Shown: one piece after another, positions 41,752-50,864 of the stretch
Layout: every line of letters starts with the position of its first letter
How positions within the stretch are numbered: the first letter of the stretch is position 1
Origin: Fen-1273 sp963748405
Lineage (GTDB): Bacteria; Bacteroidota; Ignavibacteria; UBA10030; UBA6906
Reading direction: 5' to 3'
Assembly (NCBI GenBank): GCA_963748405.1
Contig: CAVVIT010000004.1
Coordinates: 186,001 to 250,000 of the forward strand
Length of the DNA stretch: 64,000 nt
Program-made: the position numbers and the translations under genes
The notes under the pieces: generated by a model
What the model saw: only the letters and a program-made list of their open reading frames with translations
The model's database searches: none
What the model was told of the DNA's origin: nothing

Positions 41752-42630
41752 ATGGCGAAAGATGTACACAAAGTCTATGTCTTCTTCCTCCTTGCGGCAG
41801 GCGTTTTAAGTGCTTTGGTGATCGGCGTCCACGGCGCCGGTTATTATTCAACCCCGCTCGAAGATCGTCCCTTTCATCCCCTGTACAGTTCGCTCAAACC
41901 AACCGGAATTCTCGGCCAGGGCTACGGGATCATCGGATCGTTGATGATCACCGTCGGCGTGATCCTGTATTCTTCCCGCAAGCGGTGGCGCGCCATGGCC
42001 AACATGGGGCGCATCAAGAACTGGCTCGAATTCCATATTTTTCTCTGCCTTCTCGGTCCGATTCTGGTCGTCTACCACACGACGTTCAAGTTCGGGGGGC
42101 TCGTCGCCGTGAGTTTCTGGAGCATGGCGGCCGTCGTCCTGAGCGGGATCGTCGGCAGGTATTTCTATGTCCAGATCCCCAAGGGGATACACGGGAACGA
42201 ACTCTCCTCGCAGGAACTGGTCGCCGAGAACGAAAAGATCGCCGAAACGCTCCGGAAGCAATTCGGACTTGACGCCGATCTCCTGAAGCTCATCGACAGC
42301 GCCGCGCTTCCCTCAAAGCCCGTCGCCGAAATGGGGCTGATGGAAGTCATCAGCTTCTTCATCGTGAACGACATCACGCGGCGCTCGCGTCTCCATGCGC
42401 TCTTCGAAACACTGCAACGGCGCGGGCTGCACGGGCAGGTGCTCCACAGGATACGCACGATGGCGTCCCGGCGGATCATGCTGACGCGGCGCATCGCTTT
42501 TCTCCAGCAGTTCAAGAAGATCTTCCACTACTGGCACGTCGTCCATCTGCCCTTCTCGGTCGTCATGTTCGTGATCCTGAGCATCCACGTCGGCGTCGCC
42601 ATCGCGTTCGGATACACGTGGGTCTTCTGA
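41752..42630 (+). CDS. Membrane cytochrome b-like protein of the electron-transfer operon
   Basis: A 292-residue protein with about five hydrophobic segments: ~8-28, ~58-75, ~88-108, ~115-135 and ~260-285. His residues sit in or next to the membrane spans (LEFHIFLCLLGPILVVYHTT and FHYWHVVHLPFSVVM, then LSIHVGVAIAF), a layout suited to two b-type haems, with a ~110-residue charged cytoplasmic loop between spans. No c-type CXXCH is present. It is first in the operon and probably takes electrons from quinol to the periplasmic cytochromes. The family is not known to me by name. The start has AGGGGGGG upstream. Confidence 0.7.
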   Translation: MAKDVHKVYVFFLLAAGVLSALVIGVHGAGYYSTPLEDRPFHPLYSSLKPTGILGQGYGIIGSLMITVGVILYSSRKRWRAMANMGRIKNWLEFHIFLCLLGPILVVYHTTFKFGGLVAVSFWSMAAVVLSGIVGRYFYVQIPKGIHGNELSSQELVAENEKIAETLRKQFGLDADLLKLIDSAALPSKPVAEMGLMEVISFFIVNDITRRSRLHALFETLQRRGLHGQVLHRIRTMASRRIMLTRRIAFLQQFKKIFHYWHVVHLPFSVVMFVILSIHVGVAIAFGYTWVF

Positions 42631-44321
42631 GGGCGCACATATCGCCCGCGGTCATGCTCGCCGCTCTCGTGCTCTCGTGCGGGGCGGCGGCCACGGCACA
42701 GATCTCCCCGGGTGACCTGGCGAACGCCCACGCCTCACTCGAAGGGATGCGGAACTGCACGAAGTGCCACGCCCTGGGGAAAGAGGTGACGAACGAGAAA
42801 TGCCTCGAATGCCACGCGGAGCTCCGCACGCGCGTGAGCGCGGGGAAGGGGTATCACGCGAAGCTCGCGGGGAAGCAGTGCGTGGAGTGCCACAGCGAAC
42901 ACCACGGCCGGAATTTCACGCTCGTCCGGTTCGACCAGAAGAAGTTCAACCACGACGAAACGGGATTCGTGCTCGAAGGGAAGCACCGTCCCCTCGAGTG
43001 TGCGAAGTGCCATACGCAGGAGCACATCGCCGCCGCGGACGTCAGGGCGGACCGCGCGCTCCTCGGTTCCCGCACGTTCCTCGGCCTTCCGACCGACTGC
43101 GTCGGTTGCCATGCGGATCAGCACAAAGGACAGCTCGCCCTCCGGTGCCAGAACTGCCACACGGTCGACGGGTGGAAACCCGCCTCGCGATTCGCCCACG
43201 ACAGGGCAAAGTACCGCCTGACGGGGAAGCACATGCAGGTGGAGTGCGGGAAATGCCACGCGGCCATACCCGCGGACGTGAAGACCGTGAAGTACGTCGG
43301 TCTCTCCTTCGACAAATGCTCGTCGTGCCATACGGATCCGCACAGAGGGAGATTCCAGAAGCCGTGCGAGAGCTGCCATTCGACCTCCGGGTGGCAAACG
43401 GGGGCGACAAGGAACTTCGACCACGCGACGACGAAGTTCCCCCTGAAGGGCAGGCACGCGGGCGTCAGGTGCGAGCAGTGCCACCTGCCGGTCCGCGGGG
43501 CGGACGGGAAGCTCGTGCAGAATTTCGTCGTGAGGAATTTTCAGAAATGCACGGACTGCCACGGGGACGCGCACCGGGGCGAATTCGCGCAGAGAAAGGA
43601 AAAGGGGGCGTGCGAATCGTGCCACACCGAGGACGGCTGGACGAAGAACACGTTCGTGCACGCCACCGCGCGCTACGCGCTGAAGGGAAAGCACGAGAAC
43701 GTCGAGTGCGGGAAGTGCCACGGGACGGTAACGGTCAACGCGCAGGGGAAGAGGGTTCCGCCGGACTGCCGCGTGAAGAAATTCAGCGCCTGCGTCGACT
43801 GCCACGAGGACGCCCACGCGTCGCAGTTCATAGCCCGGAAGGACGGAGGGGCCTGCGAGTCGTGCCACACGGTGGACGGGTTCCTCCCCGCGGCGTATTC
43901 CTCCGCGGATCACGACAAATCGAAGTTCCCCCTCGTCGGGGGACACGAGGCGGTTCCGTGCGAGAAGTGCCACGCCTCGGATGTTGTCCGGGCGAAGAGC
44001 ACGCGTCAGTTCGTGTGGAAAACGGGCCCGCGGTGCGACGCGTGCCACAGGGATCCTCACGGCGGCCAGTTTGCCAGCAGGCGTTATGCGGGGTGCGAGT
44101 CGTGCCATGACCCGAAGGCATGGACCGCGCTCGCGTTCAACCACGATGAAACGAAGTTCCCCCTCACGGGGAAGCACGTGAAGGTCGCCTGCGTGGACTG
44201 CCACAAGCCCCTGAAGGAGGGGGGATCGGAAAAGATCCGCCGGTATGCGGGGACCCCCATGCGGTGCGTCGACTGCCATTCGCAGGGGGAGATGCAGTCG
44301 TTCGGTTCAAAGAGACTCTAG
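42618..44321 (+). CDS. Secreted multihaem cytochrome c, 20 CXXCH motifs
   Basis: A 567-residue exported protein with signal peptide (to ~AATAQ, residue 28) and, by my count, 20 CXXCH haem-c motifs. They lie in a loose repeat of ~90 residues, each with a lone His upstream (FxHDxTxFxLxGKHxxVxCxxCH) that can be the distal ligand. The conserved RGxF/GQF-type spacing after each pair (CVDCHEDAHASQF, CDACHRDPHGGQF) recalls decahaem-like and NrfB-like repeats. GTG 42618 overlaps the upstream gene by 13 bp. It gives a proper positive N-region, which the downstream ATG at 42654 would not. Probably periplasmic or outer-surface. Confidence 0.9.
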   Translation: MGLLRAHISPAVMLAALVLSCGAAATAQISPGDLANAHASLEGMRNCTKCHALGKEVTNEKCLECHAELRTRVSAGKGYHAKLAGKQCVECHSEHHGRNFTLVRFDQKKFNHDETGFVLEGKHRPLECAKCHTQEHIAAADVRADRALLGSRTFLGLPTDCVGCHADQHKGQLALRCQNCHTVDGWKPASRFAHDRAKYRLTGKHMQVECGKCHAAIPADVKTVKYVGLSFDKCSSCHTDPHRGRFQKPCESCHSTSGWQTGATRNFDHATTKFPLKGRHAGVRCEQCHLPVRGADGKLVQNFVVRNFQKCTDCHGDAHRGEFAQRKEKGACESCHTEDGWTKNTFVHATARYALKGKHENVECGKCHGTVTVNAQGKRVPPDCRVKKFSACVDCHEDAHASQFIARKDGGACESCHTVDGFLPAAYSSADHDKSKFPLVGGHEAVPCEKCHASDVVRAKSTRQFVWKTGPRCDACHRDPHGGQFASRRYAGCESCHDPKAWTALAFNHDETKFPLTGKHVKVACVDCHKPLKEGGSEKIRRYAGTPMRCVDCHSQGEMQSFGSKRL

Positions 44322-44342
44322 ACCAGACAGGATACTGCAGCC

Positions 44343-45779
44343 ATGAGGCCGCCGGATATGGAACGGATGGGGAAGCACGCGCGGGGGGGGAGGACTTGCG
44401 GTCCGTCCCTTTTTGTGATTCTGCTCGTCGCTGTCGTCTGTACGGGTTCCCCCGCACCTGCACAGGACTCGCCGCACGGGAAGCTCTCGTTCGCGTGCGA
44501 GGAGTGCCACGTCGCGGAGTCGTGGAAAGAGATGCCGGTACCGGCGAAGTTCGATCATAAAAAGACCGGGTTCGCCCTGAAGGGGCAGCACGGCCAGGTG
44601 AAATGCATGGACTGCCATACGAGCCTGACGTTCAAATTCAGGAAGGCGGCCTCGCGCTGCGCGGACTGCCACGAGGACGTGCACCGGGGCGAGCTCGGGG
44701 CGACGTGCGACCGCTGCCACGCGCCGCAGTCCTGGCTGGTGCCGGACATGGTCCGGAGGCACGCCTCGACCCGATTCTCGCTCGTGGGGGTGCACGCGAC
44801 CGTCCCGTGCCAGGAATGCCATACGAACGAGCAGAAGAACGAATTCACCGGGATGAGAACGGACTGCTACGGGTGCCACCAGGCCGACTACGACGGGACG
44901 CAGTCGCCGAACCACCGCCAGTCGGGGCTGGGGACGGACTGCCAGAGCTGCCACGCGGTGAACGCGATGAACTGGGGGGCGAATTTCAATCACGCCAGCA
45001 CCGGGTTCCCGCTCGTCGGAGCCCACGCGGCGCTCGCGTGCTCCCAGTGCCACACGGGAAACGTGTTCCGCGCCGCGTCGGCACAGTGCATCTCCTGCCA
45101 CAATCAGGATTTCACGACTGCGACGGCGCCGGTGCACACGGGCTTTTCGAACGACTGTGCGACGTGCCACACGATGACGGCCTGGCAGCCGGCGTCGTTC
45201 GATCACAGCAAGTCCGCGTTTCCGCTCACGGGTGCGCACCAGGCGGTGACCTGCCAGCAGTGCCACGTGAACAACGTGTTCGCGGGACTTTCGACGGCGT
45301 GCTACGGCTGCCACCAGCAGCAGTTCACGACCGCGAACGCTCCACCGCACGCCGGGTTTCCGACGGACTGCACGACCTGCCACACCACGACGGCCTGGCA
45401 GCCGGCGACGTTCGATCACAACGCGACGCCGTTCCCACTCACGGGGGGACACACCACGGTTGCCTGCGCGCAATGCCACGTGAACAACGTCTATGCGGGG
45501 CTCACGACGGACTGCTACACGTGCCATACGTCGACGTTCACCTCGGCAACGACCCCCGTGCCGCACACGGGGTTCCCGACGGCGTGCGCTTCGTGCCACA
45601 CGACGAACCCGGGCTGGACGCCGTCGACGTACACGCACGCGAACGCGAAACCCGGCTTTCCGCAGGATTCCAGGCACACGACGGCGGCGTGCACGAAGTG
45701 CCATACGACGGCGACCAATTACACCCAGTACTGCTGCCAGAGCAGCGGATGCCATAATTCGTGTGCGGGAGGCGGATAG
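44343..45779 (+). CDS. Secreted multihaem cytochrome c, 17 CXXCH plus one CX4CH
   Basis: A 478-residue exported protein with a signal segment (PSLFVILLVAVVCTG, cleavage near PAPAQ). By my count there are 17 CXXCH motifs and one CX4CH (CQSSGCH) near the C-terminus. The N-terminal ~170 residues match the next gene almost exactly. The rest consists of three-haem modules of ~65-70 residues: FPLxGxHxxVxCxQCH, CYGCHQQxFTTA, GFPTDCTTCHTxTAWQPA. It starts at ATG 44343, with possible ATGs at 44358 and 44367. It is 21 bp after the 20-haem cytochrome gene. Confidence 0.9.
   Translation: MRPPDMERMGKHARGGRTCGPSLFVILLVAVVCTGSPAPAQDSPHGKLSFACEECHVAESWKEMPVPAKFDHKKTGFALKGQHGQVKCMDCHTSLTFKFRKAASRCADCHEDVHRGELGATCDRCHAPQSWLVPDMVRRHASTRFSLVGVHATVPCQECHTNEQKNEFTGMRTDCYGCHQADYDGTQSPNHRQSGLGTDCQSCHAVNAMNWGANFNHASTGFPLVGAHAALACSQCHTGNVFRAASAQCISCHNQDFTTATAPVHTGFSNDCATCHTMTAWQPASFDHSKSAFPLTGAHQAVTCQQCHVNNVFAGLSTACYGCHQQQFTTANAPPHAGFPTDCTTCHTTTAWQPATFDHNATPFPLTGGHTTVACAQCHVNNVYAGLTTDCYTCHTSTFTSATTPVPHTGFPTACASCHTTNPGWTPSTYTHANAKPGFPQDSRHTTAACTKCHTTATNYTQYCCQSSGCHNSCAGGG
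44464..44977 (+). repeat. Long direct repeat, copy A
   Basis: About 514 bp nearly identical to 45900-46413 (offset 1436 bp), with a small cluster of differences near 44640-44665 and scattered single changes. It covers the start of the mature part of the 18-haem gene. It indicates recent duplication or gene conversion between adjacent cytochrome genes. Confidence 0.85.
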
Positions 45780-45814
45780 GATTTTCGGAATGTATTCAGG
45801 CAGCGGAGGACAGT

Positions 45815-47893
45815 ATGGCTATTCCGGGTTTCCGACTGGTGGGCGCGGTGGCGATGATCGCCGGGCTTGTTCTATCGTCTGCAAGGACTGTCCGGGGGCA
45901 GGACTCGCCGCACGGGAAGCTCTCGTTCGCGTGCGAGGAGTGCCACGTCGCGGAGTCGTGGAAAGAGATGCCGGTACCGGCGAAGTTCGATCATAAAAAG
46001 ACCGGGTTCGCCCTGAAGGGGCAGCACGGCCAGGTGAAATGCATGGACTGCCATACGAGCCTGACGTTCAAGTTCAGAAACGCTTCCTCTCGCTGCGCCG
46101 ACTGCCACGAGGACGTGCACCGGGGTGAGCTCGGGGCGACGTGCGACCGCTGCCACGCGCCGCAGTCCTGGCTGGTGCCGGACATGATCCGGAGGCACGC
46201 CTCGACCCGATTCTCGCTCGTGGGGGTGCACGCGACCGTCCCGTGCCAGGAATGCCATACGAACGAACAGAAGAACGAATTCACCGGGATGAGAACGGAC
46301 TGCTACGGGTGCCACCAGGCCGACTACGACGGGACGCAGTCGCCGAACCACCGCCAGACGGGACTGGGGACCGACTGCCAGAGCTGCCACGCGGTGAACG
46401 CGATGAACTGGGGATTGAGCGGGACGGGGTTCGCCGGATCGTTCGACCACGCGAAGACCGGGTTCCCGCTCGTCGGCGCGCACGCGGCGATCGCGTGCGT
46501 GCAGTGCCACGCGGGGAACGTCTTTCGCGCCGCATCCACCCAGTGCGTGTCGTGCCACAACCAGGAGTTCACGACGGCGGCCGCCCCTCCCCATACGGGG
46601 TTCTCGTCGGACTGCACGACCTGTCACACGATGACGGCCTGGCAGCCGGCGACGTTCGACCATACCACGAAAACGACGTTCCCGCTGACGGGAGGGCACG
46701 TGACCGTGACGTGCCAGCAGTGCCACACGAACGGCGTGTTTGCCGGGCTGTCGACGACGTGCTACAACTGCCACCAGCAGCAGTTCACAGCGGCCACGAG
46801 CCCGGTGGCCCACACGGGCTTTCCGACGGACTGCACGACGTGCCATACGACGAACCCGGGGTGGACGCCGTCGACGTTCAACCACCAGACATCGAGCTTC
46901 CCGCTCCTCGGGGCGCACGTGACGGTGACCTGTGCGCAGTGCCACGTCAATAACAAATACGTCGGGCTGGCGGCCACGTGCTACGGGTGCCACCAGCAGG
47001 ATTTCACGACCGCGGCCGCGCCGCCCCACACCGGGTTCCCCACGGACTGCACGACGTGCCATACGAACACGGCCTGGCAGCCCGCGACGTTCAACCACAG
47101 CAACACGCCGTTCCCGCTCACCGGGGCGCACGTCACCGTGACGCCGTGCGCGACGTGCCACGTGAACAACGTGTACGCCGGGCTGACGACCGACTGCTAC
47201 GGCTGCCACCAGCAGCAGTTCACCTCGGCGACGACCCCCGTGCCGCACTCCGGGTTCCCGACGGCCTGCGCGACGTGCCACACCACAAACCCGGGCTGGG
47301 CGCCTTCGACGTTCAACCATCAGACCTCGAGCTTCCCGCTCGTGGGGGCCCATGCGGCGGTCGCCTGCACCCAGTGCCACGTGAACAACCAGTACGTCGG
47401 GCTGGCGACGACGTGTTACGGGTGCCACCAGCAGGATTACACGACGGCGAATGCCCCTCCGCACGCGGGGTTCCCGACCGACTGCACGACGTGCCACGCG
47501 AACACCGCCTGGCAGCCGGCGTCGTTCAACCACAACAACACGCCGTTCCCGCTCACGGGGGGACACACGACGGTCGCCTGCGCGCAGTGCCACGTGAACA
47601 ACGTCTACGCGGGACTGACGACGGACTGCTACACGTGCCACACGTCGACGTTCACCTCGGCGACGACCCCCGTGCCGCACACGGGGTTCCCGACGGCGTG
47701 TGCCTCGTGCCACACGACGAACCCCGGGTGGGCGCCGTCGACGTACACGCACGCGAACGCCACGCCGCGCTTCCCGCAGGACTCCAGGCACACGACGGCG
47801 GCGTGCGCAAAGTGCCATCAGACGGCGACGAACTACACGCAGTACTGCTGCCTGAGCAGCGGATGCCACAACACGTGCGCCGGGGGCGACTGA
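45815..47893 (+). CDS. Secreted multihaem cytochrome c, 26 CXXCH plus one CX4CH
   Basis: A 692-residue exported protein, the largest cytochrome here. ATG 45815 has GGAGGA four bases upstream and opens a normal signal peptide (MAIPGFRLVGAVAMIAGLVL, cleavage near VRGQD). By my count it has 26 CXXCH motifs and one CX4CH (CLSSGCH), about one haem per 26 residues. It shares the N-terminal seven-haem region with its neighbour, then has more copies of the three-haem module. Such packing would allow haems in van der Waals contact along the chain. The tail CCLSSGCHNTC is conserved between the two paralogues and may bind a haem or form disulfides. Confidence 0.9.
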   Translation: MAIPGFRLVGAVAMIAGLVLSSARTVRGQDSPHGKLSFACEECHVAESWKEMPVPAKFDHKKTGFALKGQHGQVKCMDCHTSLTFKFRNASSRCADCHEDVHRGELGATCDRCHAPQSWLVPDMIRRHASTRFSLVGVHATVPCQECHTNEQKNEFTGMRTDCYGCHQADYDGTQSPNHRQTGLGTDCQSCHAVNAMNWGLSGTGFAGSFDHAKTGFPLVGAHAAIACVQCHAGNVFRAASTQCVSCHNQEFTTAAAPPHTGFSSDCTTCHTMTAWQPATFDHTTKTTFPLTGGHVTVTCQQCHTNGVFAGLSTTCYNCHQQQFTAATSPVAHTGFPTDCTTCHTTNPGWTPSTFNHQTSSFPLLGAHVTVTCAQCHVNNKYVGLAATCYGCHQQDFTTAAAPPHTGFPTDCTTCHTNTAWQPATFNHSNTPFPLTGAHVTVTPCATCHVNNVYAGLTTDCYGCHQQQFTSATTPVPHSGFPTACATCHTTNPGWAPSTFNHQTSSFPLVGAHAAVACTQCHVNNQYVGLATTCYGCHQQDYTTANAPPHAGFPTDCTTCHANTAWQPASFNHNNTPFPLTGGHTTVACAQCHVNNVYAGLTTDCYTCHTSTFTSATTPVPHTGFPTACASCHTTNPGWAPSTYTHANATPRFPQDSRHTTAACAKCHQTATNYTQYCCLSSGCHNTCAGGD
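45900..46413 (+). repeat. Long direct repeat, copy B
   Basis: The second copy of the ~514-bp direct repeat described at 44464-44977. The two genes also share strongly similar 3' ends (YTQYCCxSSGCHNxCAGG), so homologous recombination could delete or fuse the genes. Confidence 0.85.
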
Positions 47894-47922
47894 TCGCTCC
47901 GCGACGACAGGGGGGAGAAGGA

Positions 47923-49509
47923 ATGAAACCATCAACAATGCTGAGCGCGCTCGCCGTGCTCGTGACGGCGGCGGGGGTCGCCGGAGCGCAGACGAAGGAG
48001 CACCGCCGGATCACGGCGAAGGTGACGTACGTCGCGACGGGGGCGTTTTACTTCGACGCGGGAACGATCAGGGGGGTCGCCGCAAACGACACGGTGACCG
48101 TTCTCCGCAAGGCGAAGACGGTGGGAACCGGCGTCGTCACCGCGGTCTCGAGCGCGTCGTCCGTCGCGAGGTTCCTCGCGCAGGCGGGCGCGATCGCCGC
48201 GGGTGATTCGGTCGCGGAGGAGAAGGACCTTCTCATCGAAGAGCCGCAGTCGGCCTCGCGGACGGCGGCGGCCCGGAGGGAAGCGATCCTCACCCAGGAC
48301 AACAGGGTGACGGGGCGGGTCGGCGTCCAGTACGCGGCGGCCGGGGTGTTCGGCACGTCGCTGGATTTTTCCCAGCCGGCCCTGATCACGCAGCTGAGCG
48401 TCAACCGGATCTTCGGCACGACGTCCACGTTCACGATCTACGCGCGGTCGTACAGGGACATGTCCGCCGGGTACGACAGGTACGGCGTGGGCTCGCGCGA
48501 CAAGGTGCGCATGTTCGAGCTCTCGCTCACCAACAACGACCCCCGGTCCTGGTACGGATACGGCGTGGGGCGCATCACCTCGCGGTACGTCGGCGGGATG
48601 GGGGTCTTCGACGGGGGACAGGTCTATCTTCGTGGAGGAAATTTCACCGCCGGCGTTCTCGGCGGGACCCAGCCGGACTACACGACATCCGCGGTCTCCA
48701 CGGACGAATCCAAGTTCGCCGGATTCGTGAATTATGCCTGGGGCGGAGACGTCTTCAAGACCTCCGACATCACGTTCGCCTACGGGCAGCAACGCTACCT
48801 GGGGAAGATCGACAGGAAGTTCGGCTATTTCCAGAGCTCCCTGAGGTTCACCACGGACCTCTTCATCTATTCGAGCACGGAAATGGACCTCGCCCACCGG
48901 GACAACGGGAGCGAGGTCAACAAGCCGAGCATTACGAATTCGTTCGTCACCGTTTCCTGGTCGCCCGACTCCTGGGTATCCCTGAACGCCGGGTACGACG
49001 CCGCGAGAGCGCTTGACCTGCTCGAGAGCATGAAGGCGTTTCCCGATACGCTGCTTGACAAGACGCTCAAGGAGGGATTCAGGGGATACGTCTCGTTCCG
49101 GCTCCCGCTCCGGGCGACGCTTTCGCTGAACGGGAACTTCCGTCTCGCGTCGGCGACGACGCCCCCGGCGAGGACGCTCGGCTCGATGCTCCGCGTGGGG
49201 GACATCTTCGACACGGACATCAACCTGGGGGGACAGTACCAGGACATCCGGGGCCTGTACACGACCGGAAGCGACTGGACGGTGGACATGGACCGCTGGA
49301 TCGCCCAGGCGTTTTCGATCTCCCTTCGTCTCGACAGGTACCGGTATTTCCTCACCGGGCAGGACCAGCGGCTCGTGACGACGACGGGGACCGTGAGCCT
49401 GAATATTTCGATGTTGCGTTCGTTCTATACAATGCTGAACTTTGATCAGGTGTGGGACACGATACGGACCACGCAGAGGCTGTACGTCGAGGTCGGGATG
49501 CATTTCTAA
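47923..49509 (+). CDS. Outer-membrane beta-barrel of the cytochrome operon (candidate conduit porin)
   Basis: A 528-residue exported protein with signal peptide (to ~AGAQT, residue 24). Residues ~25-105 look like a small SH3/FlgT-C-type beta domain (VTYVATGAFYFDAGTIRGVA, then TVTVLRKAKTVGTGVV). Residues ~130-528 alternate polar and hydrophobic residues in long strands separated by Asp/Gly-rich loops. They end in an aromatic-rich strand finishing YVEVGMHF, the C-terminal signature of outer-membrane barrels. GGGGGAGAAGG precedes ATG 47923. Its place behind three multihaem cytochromes suggests it forms the outer-membrane sheath of a porin-cytochrome complex. It shows no evident MtrB-type CxxC. 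Confidence 0.78.
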   Translation: MKPSTMLSALAVLVTAAGVAGAQTKEHRRITAKVTYVATGAFYFDAGTIRGVAANDTVTVLRKAKTVGTGVVTAVSSASSVARFLAQAGAIAAGDSVAEEKDLLIEEPQSASRTAAARREAILTQDNRVTGRVGVQYAAAGVFGTSLDFSQPALITQLSVNRIFGTTSTFTIYARSYRDMSAGYDRYGVGSRDKVRMFELSLTNNDPRSWYGYGVGRITSRYVGGMGVFDGGQVYLRGGNFTAGVLGGTQPDYTTSAVSTDESKFAGFVNYAWGGDVFKTSDITFAYGQQRYLGKIDRKFGYFQSSLRFTTDLFIYSSTEMDLAHRDNGSEVNKPSITNSFVTVSWSPDSWVSLNAGYDAARALDLLESMKAFPDTLLDKTLKEGFRGYVSFRLPLRATLSLNGNFRLASATTPPARTLGSMLRVGDIFDTDINLGGQYQDIRGLYTTGSDWTVDMDRWIAQAFSISLRLDRYRYFLTGQDQRLVTTTGTVSLNISMLRSFYTMLNFDQVWDTIRTTQRLYVEVGMHF

Positions 49510-49559
49510 GGGGGGAACCAGGGCGTCCTGTTTTCCGTTATTGCGGGGGGAGGCGGTTC

Positions 49560-50864
49560 ATGTCACTTGATTCACTCATCACGATCGCGATCGTCGCCGT
49601 CCTGATACCTTCCGCGGTGATCCCGTACATGCGTCACGTCCGGCGGGAGGAAAGCAGGGCACGCAGGAAATTCGAAGAGGCGAAGATCGCAGGGCTCCAT
49701 GCGGCGGTCTCGATGCACCCACACATCAATGCGATGGCGTGCATCGGGTGCGGCGGGTGCGTGGACGTGTGTCCGGAAGGTGACGTCCTCGGCGTCATCG
49801 ACGGCAAGGCGGTTCTTGTCCACGGGTCGAAATGCGTCGGCCACGCGCTGTGCGCGGAGGCCTGCCCCGTGGGCGCGATCGTGATGATGATGGCGGCGCC
49901 CGGTCGGAGCGCCGACCTTCCGATCCTCAACGAGAATTTCGAGACCAACGTCAGGAACGTCTTCATCGTGGGCGAGCTCGGGGGGATGGGGCTCATCAAG
50001 AACGCCATCACGCAGGGGAAGAAGGTCGTCGAGCACATTGCGAGCCGTCCCCGGCAGGCCAGGGAAACGTACGACGTGGTGATCGTCGGTGCGGGCCCCG
50101 CCGGGCTCTCGGCCGGTCTGACGGCCAAGGCGAACAGGCTGAAATACGCCGTCCTCGAGCAGGGGGACGCGGGGGGGACGATCCTCCAGTATCCCCGCCG
50201 GAAAATCGTCATGACCTCGCCCGTGGATCTCCCCCTCTGGGGGAAGGTGAAGCTGACCGAGGCATCCAAGGAGACGCTCCTGGATCTCTGGCAGCAGGTC
50301 CTTGCGAAGACGCAGCTGACGGTGAACACGAACGAGAAGGTGCTCGACATCAGCGACGCGGGGGGGCATTTCGTCGTGAAGACCCCCCTCGGCGAATACC
50401 GCGCGCAGCACGTCGTGCTCGCCCTCGGCCGCCGCGGGACGCCCCGGAAGCTCGGCGTGCCGGGGGAAGGGCTCGGCAAGGTCACGTACCGCCTGATCGA
50501 CGCCGAAACGTACAAGGACTGCGACGTGCTCATCGTGGGAGGGGGGGACTCGGCGGTGGAAGCCGCGGTCGGGCTCGCCCTGCACGGCACGAACCGCGTC
50601 ACCCTATCGTACAGAAAATCGGAGTTCACGCGGCTGAAGGAGCGCAATGCGCGGCGCCTTGACGAGTTCAGGAAGCGCAGCGCGATCAACGTGTTGCTGA
50701 ATTCGAACGTGAAGGAGATCGGCGAAAAAGAGGTCCGGATCGAGACCGCGGAGGGCGTCCGGGCGCTGCCGAACGACTACGTGTTCGTCTTCGCCGGCGG
50801 CGAGATGCCGTTCGAATTTCTGAAAAAGGCAGGTATCAAATTCCAGGATCAGGTCGTGGCGTGA
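49560..50864 (+). CDS. Membrane-anchored ferredoxin-FAD-NAD(P) oxidoreductase
   Basis: A 434-residue protein. One N-terminal membrane helix (~5-25) precedes a ferredoxin domain with CIGCGGCVDVCPEG (~60-73) and CVGHALCAEACPVG (~92-105); in the second motif the second Cys is His. A thioredoxin-reductase-like flavoprotein follows, with FAD site VVIVGAGPAGLSAGLTA (~180) and NAD(P) site VLIVGGGDSAVEAAVGLALH (~335). No redox CxxC is seen in the flavin part, so it is not a thioredoxin reductase. It likely links NAD(P)H or ferredoxin to the membrane cytochromes of the operon. The start ATG has GGGGGGAGG upstream. It overlaps uvrB by four bases (GTGA). Confidence 0.85.
   Translation: MSLDSLITIAIVAVLIPSAVIPYMRHVRREESRARRKFEEAKIAGLHAAVSMHPHINAMACIGCGGCVDVCPEGDVLGVIDGKAVLVHGSKCVGHALCAEACPVGAIVMMMAAPGRSADLPILNENFETNVRNVFIVGELGGMGLIKNAITQGKKVVEHIASRPRQARETYDVVIVGAGPAGLSAGLTAKANRLKYAVLEQGDAGGTILQYPRRKIVMTSPVDLPLWGKVKLTEASKETLLDLWQQVLAKTQLTVNTNEKVLDISDAGGHFVVKTPLGEYRAQHVVLALGRRGTPRKLGVPGEGLGKVTYRLIDAETYKDCDVLIVGGGDSAVEAAVGLALHGTNRVTLSYRKSEFTRLKERNARRLDEFRKRSAINVLLNSNVKEIGEKEVRIETAEGVRALPNDYVFVFAGGEMPFEFLKKAGIKFQDQVVA

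Noticed and set aside
45872..47938. Very long open frames antisense to the cytochrome genes (688 codons here, similar at 42735-44279 and 44307-45755)
   Set aside because: They mirror the repetitive, GC-rich CXXCH-coding strand, have Arg/Val-rich low-complexity products, and have no ribosome-binding sites.
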